Shown: positions 36,471 through 44,039, counted from the first letter of the stretch. The stretch: 64,000 bases of DNA from Rosistilla ulvae (GCF_007741475.1 NZ_CP036261.1:4279798-4343797); one strand, 5' to 3'. A program made the numbers and translations. Notes: generated by a model from the sequence alone, not told the origin.

Positions 36471-36525
36471 CCGCCACGCGCTAGCGTCCGGTTCTACCTA
36501 GCAACCAAACGCTCCTGTTGCGCGG
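36471..36525. repeat. Degenerate palindromic repeat (GCTAGCGTCCGGTTC family), copy 3
   Basis: The left arm CCGCCACGCGCTAGCGTCCG (36471-36490) is family-like; the right arm (from 36503, AACCAAACGCTCCTGTTGCG) has decayed. It lies in the 420-base gap 36330-36749 between divergent genes; nothing else is recognised in that gap. Confidence 0.7.
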
Positions 36526-36749
36526 TCGATCCTCACCAACTCCGCCGCCGTCGGTGCAATCGATGCGTATCCCACGACCGCTACAAAGCGTCCAGCGGGC
36601 CCACGGTTTTGGTTTGCCGGGGATCTTGCAACCGGGGCGATTCGAAACCATGTGCAAGAGTTGAACAACGTCCCCGTACCTTGGGTTTCGTTGTATCAGT
36701 ATCCGCCTCCTTTGGCTATGCGGATTCCACTGCCGGAAGAGAAAGCACG

Positions 36750-37601
36750 ATGAACAAGATCCTGACCGCAACCTCCGCGTCGACCGAAAATCGTCCAGCC
36801 GCTAAAGAAAAAGACGCGCGTGCCCGCGGATTCGATAATTCCGAACACTGCATGCATCTGCTCGAAGAGGCGCAGTCGTTGGTCCAACAGTCGCTCACCG
36901 ACGACCGACCCGGCGCGCCGGAGCTGTCGGTGGTGATCCCCGTCTTCAACGAACGCGAGACGCTGCCGCAAGTGATCGCCGCGGTCCAAGCCCTGCCGAT
37001 CACGAAAGAAATCATCGTCGTCGACGACGGTAGCAGCGATGGAACCGCCGAATGGCTGGCTAGCCAACGCGGGAAGTCCGGGCTGACGATCGTCCTGCGG
37101 CGTCGCAATCGCGGCAAGGGATCCGCCCTGCGAATGGGCTTTCGCCACTGCCGCGGTGAAATCATCGCGATCCAAGATGCCGACCTCGAATACGATCCCC
37201 GCGATCTGATGAAAGTCATCCGGCCGATCCAGGATGGGCTCTCCGATATCGCATACGGTTCCCGCTATCTGGGCAACCAAGTGCAGGACCCTTCGTTCTT
37301 GCATCGCTTGGGGAATCGCGTGCTGACCGGGCTCAGCAACGTCACGACCGGTCTACGGTTGACCGACATGGAGACCTGTTACAAGGCGTTCCGCCGTGAC
37401 CTGATCCAAGGGCTGACGCTGCGACAGTGCCGATTTGGATTTGAACCCGAAGTGACGGCCAAGTTGGCTCGCAGCGGCCAAAGGTTCATGGAAGTCCCGA
37501 TCGAATACCAGAGTCGCGGCTACGACGAGGGGAAGAAGATCGGTTGGCGCGATGGTGTCAACGCGATCTACTGCATGTTACGGTACAGCCGCTGGGATTG
37601 A
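36750..37601 (+). CDS. GT2 family glycosyltransferase (dolichol-phosphate mannosyltransferase-like)
   Basis: 283 residues. A GT-A fold family 2 glycosyltransferase: LSVVIPVFNERETLPQVIAA, IIVVDDGSSDGTAEWLAS, RNRGKGSALRMGFRHCRGEI and IAIQDADLEYDPRDLMKVI (the DxD-type metal site), then MECYK-like METCYKAFRRDLIQ and the basic end. This resembles DPM1/GtrB enzymes that charge polyprenyl phosphate with a sugar, but has no C-terminal membrane helices. An N-terminal ~55-residue extension is unconserved. ATG 36750 with GAAGAGAAAG upstream is chosen; an open frame continues 111 codons earlier through repeat sequence. Confidence 0.88.
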   Translation: MNKILTATSASTENRPAAKEKDARARGFDNSEHCMHLLEEAQSLVQQSLTDDRPGAPELSVVIPVFNERETLPQVIAAVQALPITKEIIVVDDGSSDGTAEWLASQRGKSGLTIVLRRRNRGKGSALRMGFRHCRGEIIAIQDADLEYDPRDLMKVIRPIQDGLSDIAYGSRYLGNQVQDPSFLHRLGNRVLTGLSNVTTGLRLTDMETCYKAFRRDLIQGLTLRQCRFGFEPEVTAKLARSGQRFMEVPIEYQSRGYDEGKKIGWRDGVNAIYCMLRYSRWD

Positions 37602-37671
37602 GCCGCCAGTTGGTCCAGGCGGTGCGGATCGAAACGCGGGGCTGAACTTCGAACGTGTTGGAACTTCATCG

Positions 37672-38511
37672 ATGTGGCTTCGCAAACGACTCGCCGACCG
37701 CTTTATCCTTCGTCCCTCGCGGCGCGTGGTCGACGATCCACAACCCGCGACGCGGATGATCGTCGACGGACCGCAAGGCGACATCGAATGCTTCGCCGCG
37801 CGGAAGCCTGCCGGCACACAAGCCGCAGCGCCGTTGGAACTCGACCAACCGCCGGCCGATCTGCTGATCTTAAAGTTGCCTGGGACAGGCGGCCGCGCCG
37901 AGCGATCGACAGCTTTTCCCGCCCTCCTCTTCCAGCCGCGCGATGTCGAAGTCTGGACCTGGAATCCGCCGGGCTACGGACTCAGCCAAGGCTCCGCCTC
38001 GCTGCGACACATCCCCGCCGCAGTCCTTGCCGTTTGGGATCATCTGCAACAGCACCGCGTCGGCACCAACTCAAATACGAACACCAAAACCTTGATCGTC
38101 GGCAACAGTCTCGGTTCGGTGACCGCGTTGTATTTGGCCAGCCAACGCGCAGCCGACGCGCTGATGATTCGCAACCCGCCGCCGCTTGTCGACATGGTCC
38201 GCGACGGCAACGCCTGGTGGAACGCGCATCGCGGCGGAACCTGGATCGCGGCATCGATCGAAGCGAAGATGGACGCCACGACAACCGCCAGCGACTGCCG
38301 ATTGCCCGCTCTGTTTGTCCAATCGCAGCTCGACGCCCTCGTCCCCGCGCGGCTGCAGCAATCGATCATCGACGCCTACGCCGGCCCGCACCGGCTGGTC
38401 GTCCTGCCCGAAGCCGAACACGACACCCCCTACCGCGCCGACGACCTCGACGCGATCCAATCGGGCCTGCAATGGCTGCTGACCGAAATGTTTGACATGC
38501 CGCCGGAGTAA
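37672..38511 (+). CDS. Alpha/beta hydrolase
   Basis: A 279-residue alpha/beta-hydrolase fold protein. The nucleophile elbow is LIVGNSLGSVTALYLAS (G-N-S-L-G), the acid is in LFVQSQLDALVPARL and the catalytic His in VVLPEAEHDTPY. The oxyanion-region strand is LLILKLPGTGGRAE. The substrate cannot be inferred; the lid region (VEVWTWNPPGYGLSQG) suits small esters. It starts 70 bases after the glycosyltransferase stop on the same strand and may be co-transcribed. ATG 37672 is selected because the upstream in-frame codons overlap the glycosyltransferase gene. Confidence 0.83.
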   Translation: MWLRKRLADRFILRPSRRVVDDPQPATRMIVDGPQGDIECFAARKPAGTQAAAPLELDQPPADLLILKLPGTGGRAERSTAFPALLFQPRDVEVWTWNPPGYGLSQGSASLRHIPAAVLAVWDHLQQHRVGTNSNTNTKTLIVGNSLGSVTALYLASQRAADALMIRNPPPLVDMVRDGNAWWNAHRGGTWIAASIEAKMDATTTASDCRLPALFVQSQLDALVPARLQQSIIDAYAGPHRLVVLPEAEHDTPYRADDLDAIQSGLQWLLTEMFDMPPE

Positions 38512-38533
38512 AGGCATCCCCCGAACGAGCCCC

Positions 38534-38596
38534 AAACGCTGGAGTCGAGGCTTCAGCCGACCGAGCCCTTAGCGCTGGAGTAAAGGCTTCAGCCGA
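38534..38596. repeat. Two direct copies of the CGCTGGAGT-GGCTTCAGCCGA repeat
   Basis: Copies at 38534-38560 and 38571-38596 share GCTGGAGT, then GGCTTCAGCCGA. In the family member at 17973-18048 the copies are inverted instead. They follow the alpha/beta hydrolase gene by about 20 bases. Confidence 0.88.
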
Positions 38597-38917
38597 TTCA
38601 CGCGCTGCAGCGTTCGCCCAAAGGCTCGAGTCCCAGCTTTTCGGCGCAGCAGAGCCAGAAAATTTGCAGCGTGGTGCCGACGCGCAGAGGCTTCACCGCA
38701 ACCACGAACTACCGGAAAGTCAAGCTTTTCCGGCACGATTGGTACAAACCGTGCTAGGACGACTCAAGTTGTGAAAAAAGCTTGCCGATAGCCCCTAAGG
38801 CGACCTTGCGAGGATGAAAGTGATACAGTAAATTTCGGACACGAGAGGAACGCCGCCTCGGAAACCCAAGTCCCACGAAGGACCTGGGCGTCCCCGGAGC
38901 AGCAATCCGCTCCATAT
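38597..38917. other. Region upstream of tRNA-Asn, no gene seen
   Basis: About 320 bases without a coding frame. It contains an imperfect palindrome around AAGCTTTTCCGG (38733) and AAAAAAGCTT (38775), and a segment CCCAAGTCCCACGAAGGACC (38868) that can fold on itself. The tRNA promoter should lie here, but I cannot place it with confidence. Confidence 0.4.
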
Positions 38918-38990
38918 TCCCCTGTAGCTCAGTTGGTAGAGCAGGCGGCTGTTAACCGCCTTGTCAGAGGTTCGAGTCCTCTCGGGGGAG
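38918..38990 (+). tRNA. tRNA-Asn (anticodon GTT)
   Basis: 73 nt, with all arms visible. The acceptor TCCCCTG pairs with CGGGGGA, with discriminator G at 38990. The D-arm is GCTC-AGTTGGTA-GAGC, the anticodon stem GGCGG/CCGCC with loop CTGTTAA (anticodon GTT at 38951-38953), and the T-arm AGAGG-TTCGAGT-CCTCT. The CCA end is not encoded. A strong terminator follows. The tRNA stands at the boundary between core-like genes and accessory DNA. Confidence 0.97.
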
Positions 38991-39027
38991 CTTTTTCAGT
39001 TTTCTGAAAACTAGCGACAAACCATTC

Positions 39028-39066
39028 AACGCCCGCGGTAGTGCATGACACCCGCGGGCGTTTTTT
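39028..39066 (+). terminator. Rho-independent terminator of tRNA-Asn
   Basis: An 11-bp perfect stem (AACGCCCGCGG, 39028-39038, with CCGCGGGCGTT, 39052-39062), a 13-base loop and a T-run to 39066. It lies 37 bases after the tRNA. Confidence 0.92.
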
Positions 39067-39366
39067 CGTTTACGCTCGGTTTTTCGCGACGTTTCGACAT
39101 CGCGGCGTCGACATCGCGGCGTCGAAATTCGAGAGTCTCACTTTTGCAGAGAGAGTCCGGGCCTACGAATCAAACCACCCCGATTCGCCCGACACCCCAG
39201 TGAACTCTCTGGTTTCCTGTTTGGCTCGTCGAACTGGTTTACGCGGGCGAGCTTTGACCCGGTCGGAATGGAGTGCCCTAAGAACCTTCTCGCGGAGCGC
39301 CCCGCACGGCTGCATTTCAGTTTGACTGAGGTGTGTCAGTCTCGATCGCCATTTGCCAGAGGTCGC
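39067..39366. other. Gap before the JAB/E1 cassette
   Basis: 300 bases with no convincing gene on either strand. A 14-base unit CGACATCGCGGCGT is tandemly duplicated at about 39097-39124. Short open frames here lack ribosome-binding sites; I looked specifically for a ubiquitin-like protein ending in Gly-Gly and found none. Confidence 0.5.
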
Positions 39367-39807
39367 ATGCTCGACTTCTTTTGCAGCGTCGATCACGTGC
39401 TTCGGATCTACAATCCCGATTCAATGTCCGTGCAAATTGCAGACTGGAACGGAGTCACTTGCCAATTATGTGGCGACAACGTCGTCCGAGATGAAGTCCT
39501 CGGATGCTGCAAATGCGAAACCGAACGATGTCCCGATTGCAGTACCTCGTGCGACTCATGCCTGGATCGGTTTTGCTGTGAGTGTATCTCGTCGTGCGAG
39601 CGCTGTGGCGACGATGTCTGTCAAGTGTGCCTGAAGTCGTGCGACGACTGCGGCGATTCTTTTTGTAACACCTGTCTCTTTGAAGGAGCCTGTGATGATT
39701 GCGTCACCAAACAAAACGAAGCGAGTGAAGAAGACCGTCGCGACACCAATCAATCGGTCACTGCGGTTTACGCCATACGCGATGGCAAAGCTGCTGTACC
39801 TGCGTGA
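39367..39807 (+). CDS. Cys-rich zinc-binding protein with 15-residue CxxC repeats
   Basis: 146 residues from ATG 39367 (AGAGG upstream). Residues 32-112 hold about two dozen cysteines. Three consecutive 15-residue units have the form C-x2-C-x4-C-x2-C-x3 (CDSCLDRFCCECISS, CERCGDDVCQVCLKS, CDDCGDSFCNTCLFE), preceded by a looser CQLC/CCKC/CPDC part and followed by a final CDDC. This would bind several Zn2+ ions in B-box/RING- or zinc-ribbon-like knuckles. It overlaps the next gene by 113 bases in another frame. Position beside JAB and E1-like genes suggests a RING-like adaptor role, but that is inference. ATG 39424 is an alternative start. Confidence 0.72.
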   Translation: MLDFFCSVDHVLRIYNPDSMSVQIADWNGVTCQLCGDNVVRDEVLGCCKCETERCPDCSTSCDSCLDRFCCECISSCERCGDDVCQVCLKSCDDCGDSFCNTCLFEGACDDCVTKQNEASEEDRRDTNQSVTAVYAIRDGKAAVPA

Positions 39808-40366
39808 TATCGGTCCCACTGAAGTGGGCGGGTTCGGACTCTCTAACGCCAACGTTTTGCTACTGGTTGAAGACATCCAACTTGTCGAACAGGTTTGCTC
39901 GGTCGTCTCGGTCGAATTCGATGACGACAGCGTAGCCGACTTCTTCGACCAGCAAGTTGACTCGGGGCGACAACCGGAGCAGTTTGCAAGAATTTGGATT
40001 CAACCGCATCCCGCGGCGTCGCCGTTTCCAAGCGTTACCGATGAAGAAACGTTCGAACGCAGTTTTGGTGGAGTCGACTGGGCGGTGATGCATATCATTG
40101 CCGAAGAGGGCAACACCTGCACGCGAGCCCGTTTCAATGTCGGTCCCGGTACCGAATGGCGGCTCCGGTCGCGTGTCGAATTCGCCCACCAGTTTCCGGC
40201 TGCCGACCATGAATCTTGGTTCATCGAATACTGTGACAACGTCACGGTCAGCGATCCATTTGCATCGGATCGTGCACTTCTTGAGACCTGCGATTCGGAT
40301 TGGTGGGAGCATGCTCCGTTAGCAACCGATCGCTGGCGTGACAATCTCTCGGAGGCAGTCAGTTGA
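39695..40366 (+). CDS. JAB/JAMM-fold (Mov34/MPN) protein with altered zinc site
   Basis: 223 residues. The MPN fold is recognisable: [20 protein letters not shown], then EVGGFG with the motif Glu at E43, and later [20 protein letters not shown]. The JAMM pattern E...HxHx(10)D is kept in spacing (position 103, H105, S113, D116), but position 103 is Gln (CAA, 40001-40003) instead of His. JAMM enzymes remove ubiquitin-like proteins or activate sulfur carriers. Loss of one zinc ligand may make this a pseudo-protease. ATG 39695 follows GAAGGAG. The stop overlaps the E1-like gene start by four bases (coupled translation). Confidence 0.85.
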   Translation: MIASPNKTKRVKKTVATPINRSLRFTPYAMAKLLYLRDIGPTEVGGFGLSNANVLLLVEDIQLVEQVCSVVSVEFDDDSVADFFDQQVDSGRQPEQFARIWIQPHPAASPFPSVTDEETFERSFGGVDWAVMHIIAEEGNTCTRARFNVGPGTEWRLRSRVEFAHQFPAADHESWFIEYCDNVTVSDPFASDRALLETCDSDWWEHAPLATDRWRDNLSEAVS

Positions 40367-41028
40367 GTGCGCCCCATAACCGTTTTGAGCGACAACGCCA
40401 GCTGGTCCCGATGGATCGGTTGGCGGATGTCGCCGCAACGGTGATCGGTGTCGGCGCGATCGGTCGACATGTGGCGTTGCAGCTCGCTTCGATCGGAACG
40501 TCGCGAATCCAGTTGATCGACTTCGATAGCGTTGACTTGTCCAACACGACAACGCAAGGCTACCGAAAGCACGAGGTTGGATGGGCAAAACCGTTTGCCA
40601 CGTCGCAAGCCATTGGCGAAATTGATCCAACGATCGATGTCATTCGAGTGGAGGACCGTTTTCGTCCGCGCCAAGACATCGGCAATGCAGTGTTTTGCTG
40701 CGTCGATTCGATCGCCGCTCGATCTGCAATCTGGCGTTCGGTAAAGTCGCGTGCGGGGTTCTGGGCCGATGGCCGGATGCTTGGCGAAGTGCTGCGAGTC
40801 CTTGCCGTCACCGACAACAAGTCCGAATCTCATTACGCTTCGACACTTTTCGCCGCATCCGACGCCCAGCAAGGAACTTGCACGTCACGCAGCACGGTCT
40901 ACGCCGCCAGCATCGCAGCGGGATTGATGGTTCACCAGTTTACACGCTGGCTCCGCGACATCCCAACCGACGCCGACACCAGCGTCAATCTGCTTTCCGG
41001 CGAATGGGACGTTCAAGACGCTTCCTAA
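40363..41028 (+). CDS. E1/ThiF-like adenylyltransferase
   Basis: 221 residues of a minimal ThiF/E1-type Rossmann domain. [20 protein letters not shown] carries the GxGxxG nucleotide loop; [11 protein letters not shown] has the ribose-binding Asp; [10 protein letters not shown] provides the conserved Lys; [15 protein letters not shown] has the Mg-associated Asp. A Cys in [20 protein letters not shown] is the likely thioester-forming site, a pattern I associate with PRTRC-type ThiF proteins. Such enzymes adenylate the C-terminal Gly of ubiquitin-like or sulfur-carrier proteins. No candidate carrier or E2 is encoded nearby. The start overlaps the JAB stop, so the two are translated together. GTG/TTG-type start (TTG at 40363). 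Confidence 0.85.
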   Translation: MSAPHNRFERQRQLVPMDRLADVAATVIGVGAIGRHVALQLASIGTSRIQLIDFDSVDLSNTTTQGYRKHEVGWAKPFATSQAIGEIDPTIDVIRVEDRFRPRQDIGNAVFCCVDSIAARSAIWRSVKSRAGFWADGRMLGEVLRVLAVTDNKSESHYASTLFAASDAQQGTCTSRSTVYAASIAAGLMVHQFTRWLRDIPTDADTSVNLLSGEWDVQDAS

Positions 41029-41094
41029 CGAAACAGACAGGGCACGAGCTTTCACCGAGGCCCCAGCCCCAACACGTGTTCGTAAGGAGGGAAA

Positions 41095-41268
41095 TTGGAC
41101 GCTTTAGCAGGATGGCTGATCATCGGATTCGTGGCATGGTGGTTTTACAAAACCGGCAAACGCACCGGCAAACGCACCGGCAAACGCACCGGCAGTCGCA
41201 CCGGCAGTCGCAAAGGCTATAACGTCGGCCGCAGCCGGAGCAGACGCAATCACCACCGCCGCCGCTAA
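41095..41268 (+). CDS. 57-residue peptide: one membrane helix plus basic TGKR repeats
   Basis: A small gene beginning with TTG at 41095, preceded by a strong ribosome-binding site (TAAGGAGGG, 41083-41091). The product is MDALAGWLIIGFVAWWFYK (membrane helix), then three TGKR units, two TGSR units, and a basic end KGYNVGRSRSRRNHHRRR. At DNA level a 12-base unit (AAACGCACCGGC) is repeated. It ends 5 bases before a perfect terminator, and follows the E1-like gene by 66 bases, so it closes the cassette. I do not recognise it; a membrane-anchored nucleic-acid- or phospholipid-binding peptide is one reading. The good ribosome-binding site and terminator argue for expression. Confidence 0.68.
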   Translation: MDALAGWLIIGFVAWWFYKTGKRTGKRTGKRTGSRTGSRKGYNVGRSRSRRNHHRRR

Positions 41269-41273
41269 CCACC

Positions 41274-41320
41274 GGAACGTCGTGGCCGCCCTTCGAAGCG
41301 GTCACGACGTTCCTTTTTTA
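41274..41320 (+). terminator. Rho-independent terminator of the JAB/E1 cassette
   Basis: Stem GGAACGTCGTGGCCGC (41274-41289) with GCGGTCACGACGTTCC (41298-41313), one G-T pair, an 8-base loop, then a run of seven T. Confidence 0.92.
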
Positions 41321-41397
41321 GCTATCAGAAAGTCTCACGTGGTCCATCGTTCTTTGGCTTAGCTGAAGCTTTTCCACTCTCTAAACAGCGAGAGAAT

Positions 41398-41592
41398 GTG
41401 AAATGCCCCCATTTCTGGTCCACTTTCATGAGAGTAGGGATTAGGCAATTGAATCCGCAGTGGGCTGCTTTCGCGAAGGGAGAGCGCGAGCTCGGCGGTT
41501 ACTTCAGCTACTACAAGCAAGACCGAAATCACTCGAGTCTTGGCTACCCAACATCCACCCTGTTTGAATCCACTCGCCCAGGTCACGAATAG
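41398..41592 (+). pseudogene. Remnant of an IS3-family transposase C-terminus
   Basis: The frame contains GGYFSYYKQDRNHSSLGYPT and then STLFE, close to the IS3-family OrfB end (W/F-Y-N-x-x-R-x-H-S-S-L-G-Y-x-T/S-P-x-E-F-E). The rest of the transposase, including the DDE catalytic segment, is absent, and no terminal inverted repeats are visible. A 12-base direct repeat GAAAGTCTCACG occurs at 41328-41339 and 41729-41740, on either side. The remaining gap to 41758 has an imperfect hairpin around 41626-41662 (CTCAGGCTCTCT with AGAGAACCTGAG) and no gene. Confidence 0.55.
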
Positions 41593-41758
41593 GCCGTGGA
41601 CGCGCCCGGAAGCTAGTCAACACCTCAGGCTCTCTAAGCCGAGCCCCAGAGAACCTGAGAGACACCGCCAAACATGGTTTGACACAGCAAGAAACGCCGT
41701 AAAAAACACGGCGATCGCGGCAATGATTGAAAGTCTCACGAGGAGGCTCCGTCGAGAA

Positions 41759-42430
41759 TTAGCGGTGGTGGCGATAGACGTGGAAGATGGCCGATCCATA
41801 TTCGTAGACAATCGATTGTTTTAGGAGTTCATCGTCCTCCAGCAATTCGGGAAAACGAAACTCGTCGATGATAAGCCATAGATCCCGTGGATGATCGTTG
41901 AGTGATTGCCGGATCATTTCCAGAAAGGCTTTGGTGACCGGATGGTCGAAGGGCGAATACAAAAAGAAGACGGTTTCGCTGCCGTCCATCTGGTAGTCGA
42001 GGATGTTGGTGCAGACGACTTTAATCGAACCCGTTTTGGGCCTCGCTTCTTTGAATGTCTCAACGTTTCGCTCTGCGATCTGACACAAGGCAGGCGAAAT
42101 TTCTAAACCGACGACTTGGTCGAATCCCTGCTCCGCAGCGAGCAAAAGGATTCGGCCCTTACCGCATCCAACATCGGCGAACACTCCATCGCGAGGGAGA
42201 ACGACTTTCTCCATGATCTTGCGAAAGTATCGAGCCCGTGTCGGTTTGTATTTGTCAGCATGCTGTTTGTCTTCTTGGCTGATGTCCAGGTCGTTGATGG
42301 CGACCTCGGATCGAGTGTCAAGTTGATAGCGTTTATCGAACACGTAGTCGTCGTAGACACTCAAAGCACTTTGAATAGTGCTTGTCGGTCGTTTTGAGAA
42401 AACCCGTTTCAGAAGTGCAGTCGTGGGCAT
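41759..42430 (-). CDS. Class I SAM-dependent methyltransferase
   Basis: 223 residues. The Rossmann-type methyltransferase core is clear: GVFADVGCGKGRILLLAAEQ (motif I), VVGLEISPALCQIAERNVE (acidic residue of motif II) and VVCTNILDYQMDGSETVFFL, then SPFDHPVTKAFLEMI. The segment before motif I (KYKPTRARYFRKIM) resembles the approach region in small-molecule or DOT1-like methyltransferases. Substrate unknown. It lies 33 bases downstream of the metal-binding lipoprotein gene on the same strand and could share its transcript. Confidence 0.85.
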   Translation of the reverse strand: MPTTALLKRVFSKRPTSTIQSALSVYDDYVFDKRYQLDTRSEVAINDLDISQEDKQHADKYKPTRARYFRKIMEKVVLPRDGVFADVGCGKGRILLLAAEQGFDQVVGLEISPALCQIAERNVETFKEARPKTGSIKVVCTNILDYQMDGSETVFFLYSPFDHPVTKAFLEMIRQSLNDHPRDLWLIIDEFRFPELLEDDELLKQSIVYEYGSAIFHVYRHHR

Positions 42431-42463
42431 ATGTACTTTCGGTAATCGCGGTATCGGGCGAAG

Positions 42464-42853
42464 TTAATTCAATCTGGCGAGGTATTTGTCGGGGGCGGCG
42501 AGCAGTTTGTCTTTGCAGCCGTCACAACAAATCCAGACGCTGTTGCCTTCAACGTCGAACTTTTTGGGGGCGTCCATCGTGCCCAGCATCTCGCCGCTGA
42601 CGGGACAGATGTGTTGGGCCATCGCGGACTTGTAGTCCTCCGGCGACAGCTGCTTCAGTCCAGACATCTGCTCTTCCATCGAGGAAGCCGTATCTGCGGC
42701 GGAATGCTCACTACCATGAACATGCTCCTCGTGGGCGTGCGATTCGTGATCGGCACTGGCGGGTGGTGTGTTAGGGGCGGCCGGGCTGCAGCCAAAGAGT
42801 CCGACAGCCAGGCTGGCTGCAATGAGGACAGGGACTCGATTTGATAGTCGCAT
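42464..42853 (-). CDS. Metal-binding lipoprotein with TRASH/YHS-like domain
   Basis: 129 residues with a lipoprotein signal (VLIAASLAVGLFGCSP). A His-rich stretch (DHESHAHEEHVHGSEHS, about 36-52) can bind copper, silver or zinc. The C-terminal module is HICPVSGEMLG...KKFDVEGNSVWICCDGC...KYL, the same Cys pattern (CPV...CCxGC) found four times in the protein at 59881-61260. The two proteins probably act as periplasmic metal binders for the efflux systems. It is transcribed divergently from the anti-sigma gene across a 187-base promoter region. Confidence 0.82.
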   Translation of the reverse strand: MRLSNRVPVLIAASLAVGLFGCSPAAPNTPPASADHESHAHEEHVHGSEHSAADTASSMEEQMSGLKQLSPEDYKSAMAQHICPVSGEMLGTMDAPKKFDVEGNSVWICCDGCKDKLLAAPDKYLARLN

Positions 42854-43040
42854 TGGAGGTCCTTTGCGGAATCATGAGAACGGATCGTGGATTTGACGTC
42901 CATTTGGATGCACGGGCCGTTGCTTTCTTCACGGGGCGCAGAAAGAATTTGAAATATCTATTTAAACTGATGAAGAAATCCAGACTTCAAACATCTAAAA
43001 CCTGTGTCCTTTAGAGATGCCCTCAGGGAACGATCCGGTC

Positions 43041-43964
43041 ATGTCATCCAACGATTGCGAAACGGTGCAACAACAACTGTCGGCGTATCACGATGGTGAG
43101 TTGTTGGCTGGACAGCAGGCGTTGGTCGCCAGACACGTCGAAGGCTGCGCGGCTTGTGCCGAGTCGCTGAGTTCGTATGCGGCGATCGGGGCTACCTTCG
43201 CCGGCGTTCCTGTCGCGAGGAAGCCAGATGATTTGTGGGACCGCATCGAGAGCGATCTGCCTGGCGGCAGGGATTCAGCGACGCTGCCGTCGCGAGTCGC
43301 CCAATGGTTCAGCCAGTCGCCCTACCGGGCCGGTGTCGTTTCGATGGCGGCTGCGGTATTGCTGACCCTGGGCTTGAGTCTTTGGCTTGTCGACAGAGCC
43401 TCCGTCGTGGTGAAGGAGAGGCATATCGGTGGAGCGATCGCCGCGCACTCGCATTCGCATGACGGGGTGGGGCATCACGAACACGATGCCGAATTCTCGA
43501 AGGTCATGGAGGACTATGTGCAAATATTGAGCGTCGACCCCGATGCTGCGGACCATATGCTGCTCACGAAGTACCGCGGCCAACAGGTCGATGCCGACGG
43601 TGCGATGAAGTTGGTTGGGTATCGTCCTGTCGTTTCCAAAGGGCTTCCCGAGGGGTATTCGTTGGCATCGACGAGCGTTTTGAAGATGCCGTGCTGCACC
43701 TGCGTCAAGGCGGTTTGCAAGCGTAACGACGGTTCGACGCTGGTTCTGTTTGAACATGACGACGAAGAGACGGCTTGGTTTGGCGGTCGCCGGCAGAGTA
43801 TGGCGATGTGTGGCGACAAGAATTGCTGCCTCGTTGATCTCGATTCCAGTATCGCGGCAACTTGGAAGCAGGGTTCGCGAAGCGTCACGGCTGTTGGCGT
43901 TCGCGACCAAGACGAAGTGGCGAAGCTGGTGACCTGGTTGGGGAAGTTGAATGTCGAGAGTTGA
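43041..43964 (+). CDS. Metal-sensing anti-sigma factor (zf-HC2 type)
   Basis: 307 residues. The cytoplasmic zinc anti-sigma domain has C6, H32, C36 and C39 (YHDGELLAGQ, then RHVEGCAACAESL), which binds an ECF sigma factor. A single membrane helix follows (about 97-117, AGVVSMAAAVLLTLGLSLWLV region). The exported part carries a His cluster (HSHSHDGVGHHEHD, 136-149) and Cys groups (MPCCTCVKAVC, 216-226; C257; CC 262-263), all suited to direct metal sensing. The likely partner is the sigma factor at 50823, seven kilobases away beyond the adaptor and pump genes. ATG 43041 is preferred (AGGGA upstream); ATG 43017 is possible. Confidence 0.82.
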   Translation: MSSNDCETVQQQLSAYHDGELLAGQQALVARHVEGCAACAESLSSYAAIGATFAGVPVARKPDDLWDRIESDLPGGRDSATLPSRVAQWFSQSPYRAGVVSMAAAVLLTLGLSLWLVDRASVVVKERHIGGAIAAHSHSHDGVGHHEHDAEFSKVMEDYVQILSVDPDAADHMLLTKYRGQQVDADGAMKLVGYRPVVSKGLPEGYSLASTSVLKMPCCTCVKAVCKRNDGSTLVLFEHDDEETAWFGGRRQSMAMCGDKNCCLVDLDSSIAATWKQGSRSVTAVGVRDQDEVAKLVTWLGKLNVES

Positions 43965-44039
43965 GAGAGTAATGAGAGCAAAGCGTCCGGCCAAATTTCC
44001 ATCTGACAAACTCGCAACCCTGAGCTCTCAACCAATCGC

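Noticed and set aside
38918-38990. Phage or island attachment site at the tRNA 3' end
   Set aside because: No second copy of the tRNA 3' sequence and no integrase gene found in the window.
39163-39396. 77-codon minus-strand frame upstream of the JAB/E1 cassette, considered as a ubiquitin-like protein
   Set aside because: No beta-grasp pattern, no C-terminal Gly-Gly, no ribosome-binding site.
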